From: Virgibacillus_R byunsanensis
GTDB taxonomy: Bacteria > Bacillota > Bacilli > Bacillales > Amphibacillaceae
Assembly: GCF_042675965.1 (NCBI RefSeq)
Contig: NZ_JBHTKJ010000001.1
Coordinates: 1 to 64,000 of the forward strand
Length of the DNA stretch: 64,000 nt
Direction: 5' to 3'
In this document: piece by piece, positions 52,237-60,940 of the stretch
Layout of the letters: each line of letters opens with the position of its first letter
Position numbering within the stretch: the first letter of the stretch is position 1
Program-made: the position numbers and the translations under genes
Notes under the pieces: model-generated
What the model saw: only the letters and a program-made list of their open reading frames with translations
The model's database searches: none
Told to the model about the DNA's origin: nothing

Positions 52237-53349
52237 TTATTTGAAATAATTTACTATAGCATCGGCGATACGTCTTGAAGCTTCTCCGTCACCATATGGA
52301 TTTGATGCTTTGGCCATTTTTGCATGGGCATTTTCATCAGAAAGTAACTCATTTGCCAGGTTAAAAATATTATCTTCCTCCGTACCAGCAAGTTTTAATG
52401 TGCCCGCTTCAATTCCCTCTGGGCGTTCAGTTGTGTCGCGCAACACAAGAACCGGTACCCCTAAAGATGGAGCCTCTTCTTGAACCCCACCAGAGTCAGT
52501 CAATATTAAATGGGAGCGTGCGGCGAAGTTATGGAAATCGACAACACCAAGTGGTTCGATTAATTTAATTCGATCGTCATTTCCTAAAATTTCGTTCGCA
52601 GTCTCTTGTACGACTGGGTTAAGGTGTACTGGGTAAATAACTTGAATGTCATCATGCGTTTCCACTAACCGCTTAATCGCACGGAACATTTGCTGCATGT
52701 TGTTACCCAAATTTTCCCGACGATGCGCGGTCATTAACACAAGACGCTTGCCTTCAAGTTCATCCATCACCGGACTCGAATAGGCATCATCGACTGTTGT
52801 TTTTAGTGCATCAATCGCTGTATTACCGGTAACAAAAATCCGGTTCTCTGGTTTATTTTCACGCAGCAGATTTTGTTCCGATTTTTCTGTTGGTGCAAAA
52901 TGTAAATCTGCCATTACTCCAGTAAGCTGACGGTTCATTTCCTCTGGATATGGGGAATGCTTGTCCCACGTACGAAGTCCTGCTTCCACATGACCTACTG
53001 CTATCTGATTGTAAAAGGCAGCAAGTGAGGCAGCAAATGTAGTAGTGGTGTCACCATGAACGAGCACGATGTCTGGCTTCGTTTCTTTCATCACTTCATC
53101 AAGGCCCTCTAGTGCACGGGTAGTAATTTGTGCTAACGACTGTTTTTGCTTCATAATATTTAAATCAAAATCTGGTGTGATATCAAAAATTTCTAGTACC
53201 TGATCGAGCATTTCCCGGTGCTGTGCCGTCACTGTCACGATCGGTTCAAATTGATCATTGCGTTTTTTTAACTCGAGTACGAGTGGCGCCATTTTAATTG
53301 CTTCAGGCCTGGTTCCAAAAATGGTCATTACTTTAATACGCTTTGTCAT
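52237..53349 (-). CDS. mnaA: UDP-N-acetylglucosamine 2-epimerase (non-hydrolysing)
   Basis: A 370-residue GT-B-fold enzyme interconverting UDP-GlcNAc and UDP-ManNAc for wall teichoic acid linkage. The N-terminal GTRPEAIKMAPL and the C-terminal DSGGVQEEAPSLGVPVLVLRDTTERPE motifs are typical. The ATG at 53349 follows GGAG by 11 bases; GTG at 53361 is an alternative but too close to the SD. It complements tagO in the same window. Confidence 0.93.
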   Translation of the reverse strand: MTKRIKVMTIFGTRPEAIKMAPLVLELKKRNDQFEPIVTVTAQHREMLDQVLEIFDITPDFDLNIMKQKQSLAQITTRALEGLDEVMKETKPDIVLVHGDTTTTFAASLAAFYNQIAVGHVEAGLRTWDKHSPYPEEMNRQLTGVMADLHFAPTEKSEQNLLRENKPENRIFVTGNTAIDALKTTVDDAYSSPVMDELEGKRLVLMTAHRRENLGNNMQQMFRAIKRLVETHDDIQVIYPVHLNPVVQETANEILGNDDRIKLIEPLGVVDFHNFAARSHLILTDSGGVQEEAPSLGVPVLVLRDTTERPEGIEAGTLKLAGTEEDNIFNLANELLSDENAHAKMAKASNPYGDGEASRRIADAIVNYFK

Positions 53350-53386
53350 TATAGGTGTCACTCCGCTTATTCATAGTCTTGAAAAA

Positions 53387-54016
53387 TTACTTTGTGCCGT
53401 ATAAACGGTCTCCTGCATCACCGAGACCAGGAATGATATATCCTTTTTCATCTAACTTTTCATCGAGTGCAGCTAAATAGATGTCTACATCAGGGTGTTC
53501 CTGTTGAATAACTTCGACTCCCTCTGGCGCTGCAATTAGGCACATCAGACGGATTTGTTTTGCCCCACGTTTTTTTAAGGAGTGAATAGCATCGTTTGCC
53601 GATCCACCTGTTGCAAGCATTGGGTCGATTACAATTAGTTCACGCTCGGGAATATCAGTCGGTAATTTTATATAATATTCCACGGGTTTAAGTGTTTCTG
53701 GATCACGATATAACCCCACATGGCCAACACGTGCTGCTGGGATTAACTTTAACATGCCATCAACCATACCTAAGCCAGCACGGAGAATTGGAATTAAACC
53801 AACTTTTTTACCAGCTAATACTTTTGTTTTTGCTTCCATTACGGGCGTGTTCGTTGAGATTTCCTGTAGTGGTAAATTTCTTGTAATTTCAAAAGCCATC
53901 AACATTGCGACTTCATCAACAAGCTCGCGGAATTCTTTTGTTCCTGTGTTTTTATCACGTATGTACGTTAATTTATGTTGAATTAACGGATGATCTAAAA
54001 CATGTACTCTTCCCAT
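53387..54016 (-). CDS. upp: Uracil phosphoribosyltransferase
   Basis: A 209-residue pyrimidine salvage enzyme making UMP from uracil and PRPP. The PRPP-binding loop is IDPMLATGGSANDAI and the C-terminal uracil-binding motif is GYIIPGLGDAGDR. The start MGRVHVLDHP at 54016 agrees with B. subtilis Upp. SD AAGGAG. Confidence 0.95.
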   Translation of the reverse strand: MGRVHVLDHPLIQHKLTYIRDKNTGTKEFRELVDEVAMLMAFEITRNLPLQEISTNTPVMEAKTKVLAGKKVGLIPILRAGLGMVDGMLKLIPAARVGHVGLYRDPETLKPVEYYIKLPTDIPERELIVIDPMLATGGSANDAIHSLKKRGAKQIRLMCLIAAPEGVEVIQQEHPDVDIYLAALDEKLDEKGYIIPGLGDAGDRLYGTK

Positions 54017-54159
54017 ATAGCAAATCACTCCTTCTTATTAGTTGCATCTTACAAATTGTACTTAATAATAGTTAAGCTTTCAAGCAAACCGGCAAAACAA
54101 GTTATGGATGCAGTCGGTTTCAGTATAATGCGGTCTGTTTGCTCCTGCTTTTTGTGAGA

Positions 54160-54290
54160 TGAGTCGCTTATCAGTGAATTTTGTGAGTTTATCAGTATTT
54201 TTTGTGATTTATCAGCACTTTTGGCTGTTTTATCAGTAATTTTCAAATTTTATCAGCACTTTTGACCGTTTTATCAGCATTTAACGTCCA
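54160..54290. repeat. Degenerate ~21-22-bp array G (TTTATCAGCACTTTTG units)
   Basis: TTATCAG recurs about every 20-23 bp (six to seven times), often as TTTATCAGCACTTTTGNC. It lies beyond the glyA terminator and before upp. A shared pattern with other arrays is the position beyond a terminator; the sequence is unrelated and AT-rich. Confidence 0.75.
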
Positions 54291-54356
54291 TCACGCTGAT
54301 TAGACACCCACTCACAACAGCGTTAGTTAGGTATAAACTTTCCTGTCTGTAAAAAA

Positions 54357-54383
54357 AGGACGCTCCTACGATAGGAACATCCT
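54357..54383 (-). terminator. Rho-independent terminator of glyA
   Basis: On the minus strand AGGATGTTCCTA and TAGGAGCGTCCT form a 12-bp stem with two G-U pairs, then a 7-T run. Confidence 0.85.
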
Positions 54384-54392
54384 CATCCTTAT

Positions 54393-55628
54393 TTATGCGT
54401 AAAGTGGGAATTTATCTGTTAACGCAATCACGCGTTTTGCAGCTTCTTTTAGTACTGCTTCATCTTCATGATTATTTAATGTCAATGAAATAATAGCTGC
54501 TATTTCGTTCATTTCCGCTTCAGCAAAGCCTCGAGTAGTCACGGCTGCTGTACCGATACGGATGCCGCTTGTTACGAACGGGCTTTCTTTATCAAACGGA
54601 ATAGTGTTTTTATTTGTTGTAATTCCAATATCATCTAATACTTTTTCCGCTACTTTCCCGGTAAGTTCAAGTGGCGTTACATCCAATAGTAATAGGTGAT
54701 TATCCGTTCCACCTGAAACTACACGAATACCTTCGTTAGCTAATGCGTCACTTAGCGTTTTCGCGTTTGTAACGACTTGTTTAGAATAGGTTTTAAATTC
54801 AGCGGATAATGCTTCATTAAACGATGTAGCTTTTGCAGCGATGACGTGCATTAGCGGGCCACCCTGCATACCTGGGAATACGGACTTATCAATTTTTTTC
54901 GCGTATTCTTCTTTACATAAAATCATACCACCACGTGGGCCGCGTAATGTTTTATGTGTAGTTGTCGTAACAAAATCAGCGTGTGGAACCGGACTTGGAT
55001 GCAATCCAGTTGCAACTAATCCTGCGATGTGCGCCATATCCACCATTAGATAAGCACCAACTGCATCGGCAATCTCACGGAATTTCGCAAAGTCGATGGT
55101 ACGTGAATACGCACTTGCTCCAGCAACGATCATCTTAGGTTGTACTTCTTTTGCTTTTTCCAATACAGCGTCATAATCAAGTTGTTCGGTTTCTCTTTCC
55201 ACACCATAATCAACAAAATTGTAAAGTGTTCCACTGAAGTTCACTGGACTGCCGTGTGTTAAGTGACCACCATGATTCAAATTCATCCCCAGAACCGTGT
55301 CACCAGGCTCCAGTACCGTAAAATAAACTGCCATGTTAGCTTGAGCTCCTGAGTGTGGTTGAACATTTGCGTGTTCCGCACTGAAAAGTTCTTTTGCGCG
55401 ATCACGAGCTAGGTTTTCAACTATGTCTACATATTCACAGCCACCATAGTAGCGCTTATCTGGATAACCCTCTGCATATTTATTCGTTAGTACTGAACCC
55501 ATTGCTTCCATCACTGCTTCTGATACAAAGTTTTCTGATGCGATTAATTCAATTTTTTCCTGTTGACGTGTTTTTTCTGCCTGCATTGCTTCGTATAATT
55601 GATGATCTGCTTCTTTTACATGGTTCAT
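54393..55628 (-). CDS. glyA: Serine hydroxymethyltransferase
   Basis: A 411-residue PLP enzyme of one-carbon metabolism, converting serine and THF to glycine and methylene-THF. The PLP-binding Lys lies in TTTTHKTLRGPRGG, and the N-terminal LIASENFVSEAV motif is present. SD AGGGGG. The ywlG-glyA-upp order matches B. subtilis. Confidence 0.96.
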   Translation of the reverse strand: MNHVKEADHQLYEAMQAEKTRQQEKIELIASENFVSEAVMEAMGSVLTNKYAEGYPDKRYYGGCEYVDIVENLARDRAKELFSAEHANVQPHSGAQANMAVYFTVLEPGDTVLGMNLNHGGHLTHGSPVNFSGTLYNFVDYGVERETEQLDYDAVLEKAKEVQPKMIVAGASAYSRTIDFAKFREIADAVGAYLMVDMAHIAGLVATGLHPSPVPHADFVTTTTHKTLRGPRGGMILCKEEYAKKIDKSVFPGMQGGPLMHVIAAKATSFNEALSAEFKTYSKQVVTNAKTLSDALANEGIRVVSGGTDNHLLLLDVTPLELTGKVAEKVLDDIGITTNKNTIPFDKESPFVTSGIRIGTAAVTTRGFAEAEMNEIAAIISLTLNNHEDEAVLKEAAKRVIALTDKFPLYA

Positions 55629-55647
55629 ATGTGATTCCCCCTATTAA

Positions 55648-56223
55648 TTATTTACAACTTTTATTAGCATGTGTTTTTTGATAGTGTGCACGCTCTCCAC
55701 CAATTAACTTCGGTCTCGTTCGTGCAAACGCTACACGTGCATTTCCAATATTTCGTTTGTTGAAGCGTAATGGTATAGCAACACGCTTTAAGTGCATGCC
55801 AATCATCGTTTCACCAATGTCCATGCCTGCGTGTGCCTGAATGGTCTCAACTAAGACCGGGTCCTGCATTTGCTTATAAACATAGGATGCCATTGAGCCG
55901 CCAGCTGTTGGTACCGGAACTGCCGAGACTTCTTCAGCGTTTACATATTCCATCGTTTTTCTTTCCATGAGTAATGCACGGTTTAGATGTTCACAGCACT
56001 GAAAAACGATCCTGATGCCAGTTTGTTGCTGCAGTTTTTCAACAAATTGGAAAATAACTGCTGCAATGTCCTCACTACCTGAAGTTCCAATATTCTTACC
56101 AGCAACTTCACTTGTCGAACAGCCGATTACAAATAGATCACCCTCGTGTAAGTGTCCACTTTCGATCCATTCTTTTACAACCGCTTCCATATCCTGTTGT
56201 ACGTCTTGGTTAAACCCTGCCAT
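55648..56223 (-). CDS. ywlG: YwlG/UPF0340 family protein
   Basis: A 191-residue protein of the TIGR01440/UPF0340 family, with VIGCSTSEVAGKNIGTSGSEDIA and GGSMASYVYKQM motifs. Function not established. The ATG at 56223 follows AAGGTG by 6 bases; the GTG at 56232 overlaps that SD. It lies between rpiB and glyA as in B. subtilis. Confidence 0.88.
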   Translation of the reverse strand: MAGFNQDVQQDMEAVVKEWIESGHLHEGDLFVIGCSTSEVAGKNIGTSGSEDIAAVIFQFVEKLQQQTGIRIVFQCCEHLNRALLMERKTMEYVNAEEVSAVPVPTAGGSMASYVYKQMQDPVLVETIQAHAGMDIGETMIGMHLKRVAIPLRFNKRNIGNARVAFARTRPKLIGGERAHYQKTHANKSCK

Positions 56224-56259
56224 TGTGCTCACCTTCCATGTTAGGTTTGAGGCTCGGTC

Positions 56260-56697
56260 TTACGCTTCATACTCTGTTATTTTACCAATACGATTAGCAT
56301 GACGTCCACCGTCAAACTCTGTTTCGAGCCATGTTTTGGCAACCTCTCGTGCTAATCCAGGTCCAACTACGCGCTCTCCCATTGCCAGCACATTGGAGTC
56401 ATTATGTTGACGGGTCAGCTTTGCACTATACACATCATGTGTTAAAGCACAGCGGATTCCCTTTACTTTGTTCGCTGAAATCGACATGCCAATTCCAGTT
56501 CCACAAATAAAGATACCACGGTCGAACTCACCCTTGGCAATGCGTTCTGCTGCTGGAAGTGCATAGTCCGGGTAATCAACAGAAGTCTCACAACTGCACC
56601 CGGTATCCTCGTATTCAATTTCCATTTCTTCTAAAAGACTAATAACTTCATTGCGGACTGTCATGCCCGCATGATCTGCTGTTAATATGACCTTCAT
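56260..56697 (-). CDS. rpiB: Ribose-5-phosphate isomerase B (YwlF)
   Basis: A 145-residue RpiB/LacAB-family isomerase. Cys65 lies in FICGTGIGMSISANK and the ADHAG motif is at 7-11. These residues bind and isomerise ribose-5-phosphate; an allose-type substrate cannot be excluded. SD AGGAG. Confidence 0.92.
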   Translation of the reverse strand: MKVILTADHAGMTVRNEVISLLEEMEIEYEDTGCSCETSVDYPDYALPAAERIAKGEFDRGIFICGTGIGMSISANKVKGIRCALTHDVYSAKLTRQHNDSNVLAMGERVVGPGLAREVAKTWLETEFDGGRHANRIGKITEYEA

Positions 56698-56735
56698 AGT
56701 TCTTTCACTCCTTTTCTAGGTGTATGGTAACAGAA

Positions 56736-58025
56736 TTAAACTTTAAATTGCTGTATTTGTTTATTAAGATTTTTCGCTAATTCTTCTAATTCATGTGCCA
56801 ATCCGTCAACTCTTTCTATCGTGCTTGATTGTTCCTGGATCGATGCACTTACTTCTTCTGTTCCTGCAGAAGTTTCCTCAGCAATCGCTGCGACTTCTTG
56901 TGATTGAGTTACCGTTTCCTGGATGGATTCCAGCTGTCTATTTACCAGAGTAGATATGGAATCTATTCCTGTTGCAACTTCCATAATCGATCCTGACATT
57001 TGCTCAATCGCTTTATTGGTGCGTAATCCATTTTGTGCTTCTTTATTTGCATAGCCTACATTTTCATTAATCTTTGTTACTACTAGATTAACATCTAATT
57101 GAATTGCTGTAATTAAATCTGATATACGTTGCACCGCACCTGCACTTTGATCAGCTAACTTTCTGATTTCATCAGCTACTACAGCAAATCCTCTGCCATG
57201 TTCACCCGCACGGGCAGCCTCAATGGATGCATTTAATGCAAGGAGATTGGTTTGTTCAGCAATGCCACCGACCATTGTGATGATCGATTCGACTTGTTGG
57301 GCATTTTCCTTTAAATGTTCAACATCCTCTAAAGACTGTTCCTCATCACTAGCCAGTTTTTGAATACCTGCTACTAATTGATTTACCACACTTTTGCTAT
57401 TGTTTAACGTTTCTAACATGGTACTTGACTTTTCTTTCGACTGTGCTGCTCTACCCTGAACTTCACGAGCAAGCTCTGTTGCCATTTCCACTGCCTCAGC
57501 TGTATTTTGGATTGCTTCGGATGAACTTTCAGCACCTTTTGAAATATCATCGATCGATGCACTTATCAATCTAGAATGTTGCGAAGCTTCGTTGGATGCT
57601 GTTTTCATATGGATAACGGACTGATTCGTTTTTTCAAAATGCTTATCAATATTATGTACCATGCTTGTCAGATTTTTAAGCATTCCATCAAACGCTATAC
57701 CTAGCGCCCTAATTTCGTCATCGGATGTTGATATATCAATCGTTTGATTTAAATTTCCATCTGCAATCTGTGATGCTGCTTGTTCTAGATTTTCTAACGG
57801 TTTTGTAATAAGTCTAGCAGCAAAATAAGCTAACACACCCGACCAAAATATCCCCATCACCAATGTAAGTACTGTAAACCACTGTTCGGAAATTTCCCAA
57901 ATAGCTTGTACGTAGTCAAAAATGAAATAAATGAATAGTGCACTAAACGAATACGTGACTATCGCCAATAGCGTTGTTAATAGAACTAATTTTAAACGCA
58001 AACTAAATCGATACTTTCTCCCCAT
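56736..58025 (-). CDS. Methyl-accepting chemotaxis protein
   Basis: A 429-residue chemoreceptor with two membrane helices close together (about 10-35 and 45-70), hence almost no extracellular ligand domain. A HAMP domain (70-125) precedes the signalling domain with hairpin tip EQTNLLALNASIEAARAGEHGRGFAVVADEIRKLA. It may sense membrane or cytoplasmic state. It is inserted between ywlE and rpiB, where B. subtilis has no such gene. The ATG at 58025 follows GGGGG by 8 bases. Confidence 0.9.
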   Translation of the reverse strand: MGRKYRFSLRLKLVLLTTLLAIVTYSFSALFIYFIFDYVQAIWEISEQWFTVLTLVMGIFWSGVLAYFAARLITKPLENLEQAASQIADGNLNQTIDISTSDDEIRALGIAFDGMLKNLTSMVHNIDKHFEKTNQSVIHMKTASNEASQHSRLISASIDDISKGAESSSEAIQNTAEAVEMATELAREVQGRAAQSKEKSSTMLETLNNSKSVVNQLVAGIQKLASDEEQSLEDVEHLKENAQQVESIITMVGGIAEQTNLLALNASIEAARAGEHGRGFAVVADEIRKLADQSAGAVQRISDLITAIQLDVNLVVTKINENVGYANKEAQNGLRTNKAIEQMSGSIMEVATGIDSISTLVNRQLESIQETVTQSQEVAAIAEETSAGTEEVSASIQEQSSTIERVDGLAHELEELAKNLNKQIQQFKV

Positions 58026-58046
58026 TCCCATTTCCCCCACTCGTTG

Positions 58047-58652
58047 CTAATCACTGATCTTTTTTAGTAGTGAATCAATATATTCATCTATTTCTTTTAA
58101 TGTTTGTTGATACGTATCGAATTCTCCTCCAAACGGATCGGAAATATCATAATTAATTAGACTTGCTTCTAGTTGTTTTATATGTTGTATATCGTTCCGT
58201 AAAAACTTGGTAAGTTCTTCCTCTAAATGTTCATTATTCAGTGTATGCTGATTTTTGTGGATAAATTGGCTTCGTTTTTCTTCAAAATCCGCATATGCCT
58301 TTTTCAGTTTTTCCCATACTTCTTTATCGGCATCTGACACGTATTCCTTCAGTGTATAAAATTTATCCTGAAACTTTGGGTGGTTTAAAATTAGTGATTG
58401 CTTGTGTTGGGTAGTCATGGTTAATACTAGATCAGCCCAATTTAATAATCTGTCAGTCACAGGTTGTGAGCTGTGATTCATATTAATTCCTTGTTGTTTC
58501 AACGCTTCAATCGAATGGTGATTTGCTCGCTGATTAGTTCCAGCAAAAATACCCGCTGATTGCACTTTTGCTGTTGGCATCTTATGCTTAACTAGCGCTT
58601 CAGCCATTGGGCTTCGACATGTATTCCCAGTACAAACGAACAAGATTTTCAT
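58047..58652 (-). CDS. ywlE: Low-molecular-weight protein-arginine phosphatase (YwlE) with insert
   Basis: A 201-residue phosphatase with P-loop C7-TGNTCR-13. Thr11 is the residue that gives B. subtilis YwlE its preference for phosphoarginine, so it is likely to reverse McsB kinase action. The general acid Asp lies in DPFGG. Between FYTLKEYVSD and DPFGG there is an extra helical, charged segment of about 50 residues (VWEKLKKAYADFEEKR...), so the protein is 50 residues longer than the usual 150. The ATG at 58652 follows GGTGGGGG. Confidence 0.88.
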   Translation of the reverse strand: MKILFVCTGNTCRSPMAEALVKHKMPTAKVQSAGIFAGTNQRANHHSIEALKQQGINMNHSSQPVTDRLLNWADLVLTMTTQHKQSLILNHPKFQDKFYTLKEYVSDADKEVWEKLKKAYADFEEKRSQFIHKNQHTLNNEHLEEELTKFLRNDIQHIKQLEASLINYDISDPFGGEFDTYQQTLKEIDEYIDSLLKKISD

Positions 58653-58756
58653 AATAAACCCCCACCACCATTCATCAGTTATCATTTATTAAAACTATAC
58701 CATATATAGAAGCAGTATGTTAGGAAAAATATAAACAGACAGAGACAACAAAAAAA

Positions 58757-58779
58757 GACTCTCTACACAGCAGAGAATC
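58757..58779 (-). terminator. Rho-independent terminator of mntP
   Basis: On the minus strand GATTCTCT and AGAGAGTC pair (one G-U) and are followed by seven T. Confidence 0.8.
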
Positions 58780-58802
58780 AGAGTAGTATTTTATATAAAG
58801 TT

Positions 58803-59357
58803 TTAACCAAACAAGACATTTAATCCAAATGCAAACAGGATGCTCCCACCTAGAATTTCGCTATAAACACCAAATAACCCATGTACTTTTTTGCCTAGTA
58901 ATAATCCACTCCATGTTAGTACCATACTTGCCGAACCAAACAATAATAGAGCTATTACTGTTTTGACCCCGGACATACCTAAACTTAATCCAACGGAAAA
59001 ACTATCGAAACTCACGCTCAACGCAAAGAAAAAAAGTCCCATTCCAATTGGTTGAACAATCTTTATCGCTTCTCGATTAAATGCTGAGAAAACCATTTGT
59101 GCCCCGATAATAATCAGCAATGAACCACCAAATATAATAGTAAGATAGCCGATTCGCTCAGAGATTGCCTGTCCCAGGAGCATCCCTATAAAAGGCATTA
59201 TAATATGAAATAAACCAATAATTACACCAATTAACGCAATCCTTTTTAGGCGCATACGCTGCATGCCCATACCTAGACTTACTGAAAACGCGTCCATTCC
59301 TAAAGCTATAGCCATAAACGAAAGTGATACGAATTCCCCTAATTGATTGATTGACAT
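58803..59357 (-). CDS. mntP: Manganese efflux pump MntP (YwlD)
   Basis: A 184-residue, six-helix protein. Acidic helix motifs MDAFSVSLGMG and SFDSFSVGLSLGM form the internal repeat of the MntP/YebN family, with conserved Asp residues for Mn2+. SD GGAGG lies 7 bases before the ATG. A stable hairpin sits one base upstream of this SD region. No yybP-ykoY riboswitch was recognised. Confidence 0.9.
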   Translation of the reverse strand: MSINQLGEFVSLSFMAIALGMDAFSVSLGMGMQRMRLKRIALIGVIIGLFHIIMPFIGMLLGQAISERIGYLTIIFGGSLLIIIGAQMVFSAFNREAIKIVQPIGMGLFFFALSVSFDSFSVGLSLGMSGVKTVIALLLFGSASMVLTWSGLLLGKKVHGLFGVYSEILGGSILFAFGLNVLFG

Positions 59358-59370
59358 CGACCATCCTCCC

Positions 59371-59402
59371 CGGACATGCTAATTCATCTATATGCATGTC
59401 CG
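59371..59402 (-). promoter_or_regulatory. Hairpin in the mntP leader
   Basis: CGGACATGC (59371-59379) and GCATGTCCG (59394-59402) form a 9-bp perfect stem immediately upstream of the mntP SD. There is no poly-T tail, so it is not a typical terminator. It may affect translation or be an operator. Confidence 0.45.
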
Positions 59403-59459
59403 ATGGAGAATATGTTGCTCCTTAAAAATTGCTGTGGATACGTTTTTTTGTAAATAGAT

Positions 59460-60497
59460 TTACATTTCTTTTACCACCATACGGGCAGCCTTTTTAAGCC
59501 GATTCATTATGGCCTGTCCGATTCCTTCTTCCGGAAAAGCTTCACAGATAATTAAGTCGACGTTTCCTTGTTTGAATGCGCGTAACGCGTCGTAAAGGTT
59601 TGCTGCGATTTCGTTCAGTTGTTGACTCGAGCCAAGATTTATCGTGTGGTCTGCATCAATTTGCTTAGCTGTTTCAGTACTCGCTATGAGTCCAATTTTC
59701 TTATCACTTATTCGTTCTCTATCGATTACCTGTTGGATGTGTTCGAAAGATCCTTCCACTAACCACAGGGGAACTTCTGGAGCGTAGTGGGTATATTTCA
59801 TGCCAGGCGATTTTGGCTGTTCCTCGTGATTAATTAAAGCTGGATCAACCATGACTCGCCCCACTACTTCCTCTAACTGCTCCTTCGTAATTCCACCAGG
59901 TCGTAATATTATGGGGATATCCTGTGTACAGTCAATTACAGTTGATTCAACTCCAACCCCTGTCGCCCCACCATCTAATAGTCCAGCAATTTCACCGTGA
60001 AGGTCCTGCCACACATGGTCTGCAGTTGTCGGACTAGGTCTTCCGGATACATTTGCACTTGGAGCGGCAATTGGTATATCGCATTTTTTTAAAAGTGCTT
60101 GTGCCACAGGATGATCTGGCATACGAACTGCGATTGTGGATAACCCAGCCGTAACATTTCTTGCACATGCTCCATTACTTGGCAGCACAAACGTTATCGG
60201 GCCAGGTGAAAAGGCATGAATCAATTTTTCAGCAAGCACCGGTAACTGTATAACCAACTGTGTTAGCTGTTCTTTCGTTGCAACATGGGCAATTAACGGG
60301 TTATCCGTTGGCCGTCCTTTTGCTTGGAAAATTCCAGCTACAGCAGCTTCACTCGTTGCATCTGCCCCTAATCCATAAACCGTTTCTGTCGGGAACGCTA
60401 CTGTTTTTCCTTTTATTAAAAGTTCGGCAGCTTCTTCAAGTGCTTCGTCATTATATTTTTGATCATTATGTAAATTCCATCGTTTTGTCTCAAACAT
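59460..60497 (-). CDS. ywlC: Threonylcarbamoyl-AMP synthase (Sua5/YwlC)
   Basis: A 345-residue enzyme for tRNA t6A37 synthesis. The N-terminal YrdC domain (about 1-210) carries VAFPTETVYGLGADATS, KGRPTDNPLI and AAPSANVSGRPSPT. The C-terminal Sua5 domain (about 215-345) is present, as in Bacillus YwlC. Located upstream of mntP on the same strand. Confidence 0.93.
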   Translation of the reverse strand: MFETKRWNLHNDQKYNDEALEEAAELLIKGKTVAFPTETVYGLGADATSEAAVAGIFQAKGRPTDNPLIAHVATKEQLTQLVIQLPVLAEKLIHAFSPGPITFVLPSNGACARNVTAGLSTIAVRMPDHPVAQALLKKCDIPIAAPSANVSGRPSPTTADHVWQDLHGEIAGLLDGGATGVGVESTVIDCTQDIPIILRPGGITKEQLEEVVGRVMVDPALINHEEQPKSPGMKYTHYAPEVPLWLVEGSFEHIQQVIDRERISDKKIGLIASTETAKQIDADHTINLGSSQQLNEIAANLYDALRAFKQGNVDLIICEAFPEEGIGQAIMNRLKKAARMVVKEM

Positions 60498-60554
60498 TGC
60501 TGTTACCCCATTTCTATCATTATTCTAGATGATATACATTTTTTTAGCAAAGAA

Positions 60555-60650
60555 CACTAGTCGTTAGACCTCGGAGCTAGACGTGGCTTAAGCAGTTAAT
60601 ACATATCCACTGGCCCTAATTTTATAACTTTCTAAACAGTAAAATAGCCT
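60555..60650. repeat. Dispersed element, family 1, 3' fragment
   Basis: Contains GGAGCTAGACGTGGCTTAAG, then AGCAGTTAATACATATCCAC and CCTAATTTTATAACTTTCTA, all matching the right end of the copy at 18696-18900. The left part is absent. Confidence 0.7.
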
Positions 60651-60707
60651 GTGAGGGGGTTATTCACAGACTATCCACAAGCTATTTCTTTATATGAACT
60701 AAATAGA

Positions 60708-60850
60708 TTAGAAAACTTGGCTGATCGTGAAAGGGATGCTTAGTAAGCGTACTTTGCTCTTAGAAGCCCTTATGCTTTGGAGTGCAAACCTTAATGGCAG
60801 AAGCCTAAGTTGCACTTATGTAGATAAGAAAGTTTTTTATCTACCAAGTT
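60708..60850. repeat. Dispersed structured element, family 2, full copy
   Basis: Begins TTAGAAAACTTGGCTGATCG and ends with CTACCAAGTT, showing AACTTGG/CCAAGTT terminal inverted repeats. Internal AGTGCAAACC...TTGCACT arms pair as in other copies. Lies beyond the stop of the GNAT-like gene. Confidence 0.8.
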
Positions 60851-60940
60851 ATTAACAGGTGTGTATTTATCATCCACACGTTTTGGACAGGTTATCCCCA
60901 GGTATGTGTTGATAACTTACTATTTATGTGAATAACCTTG

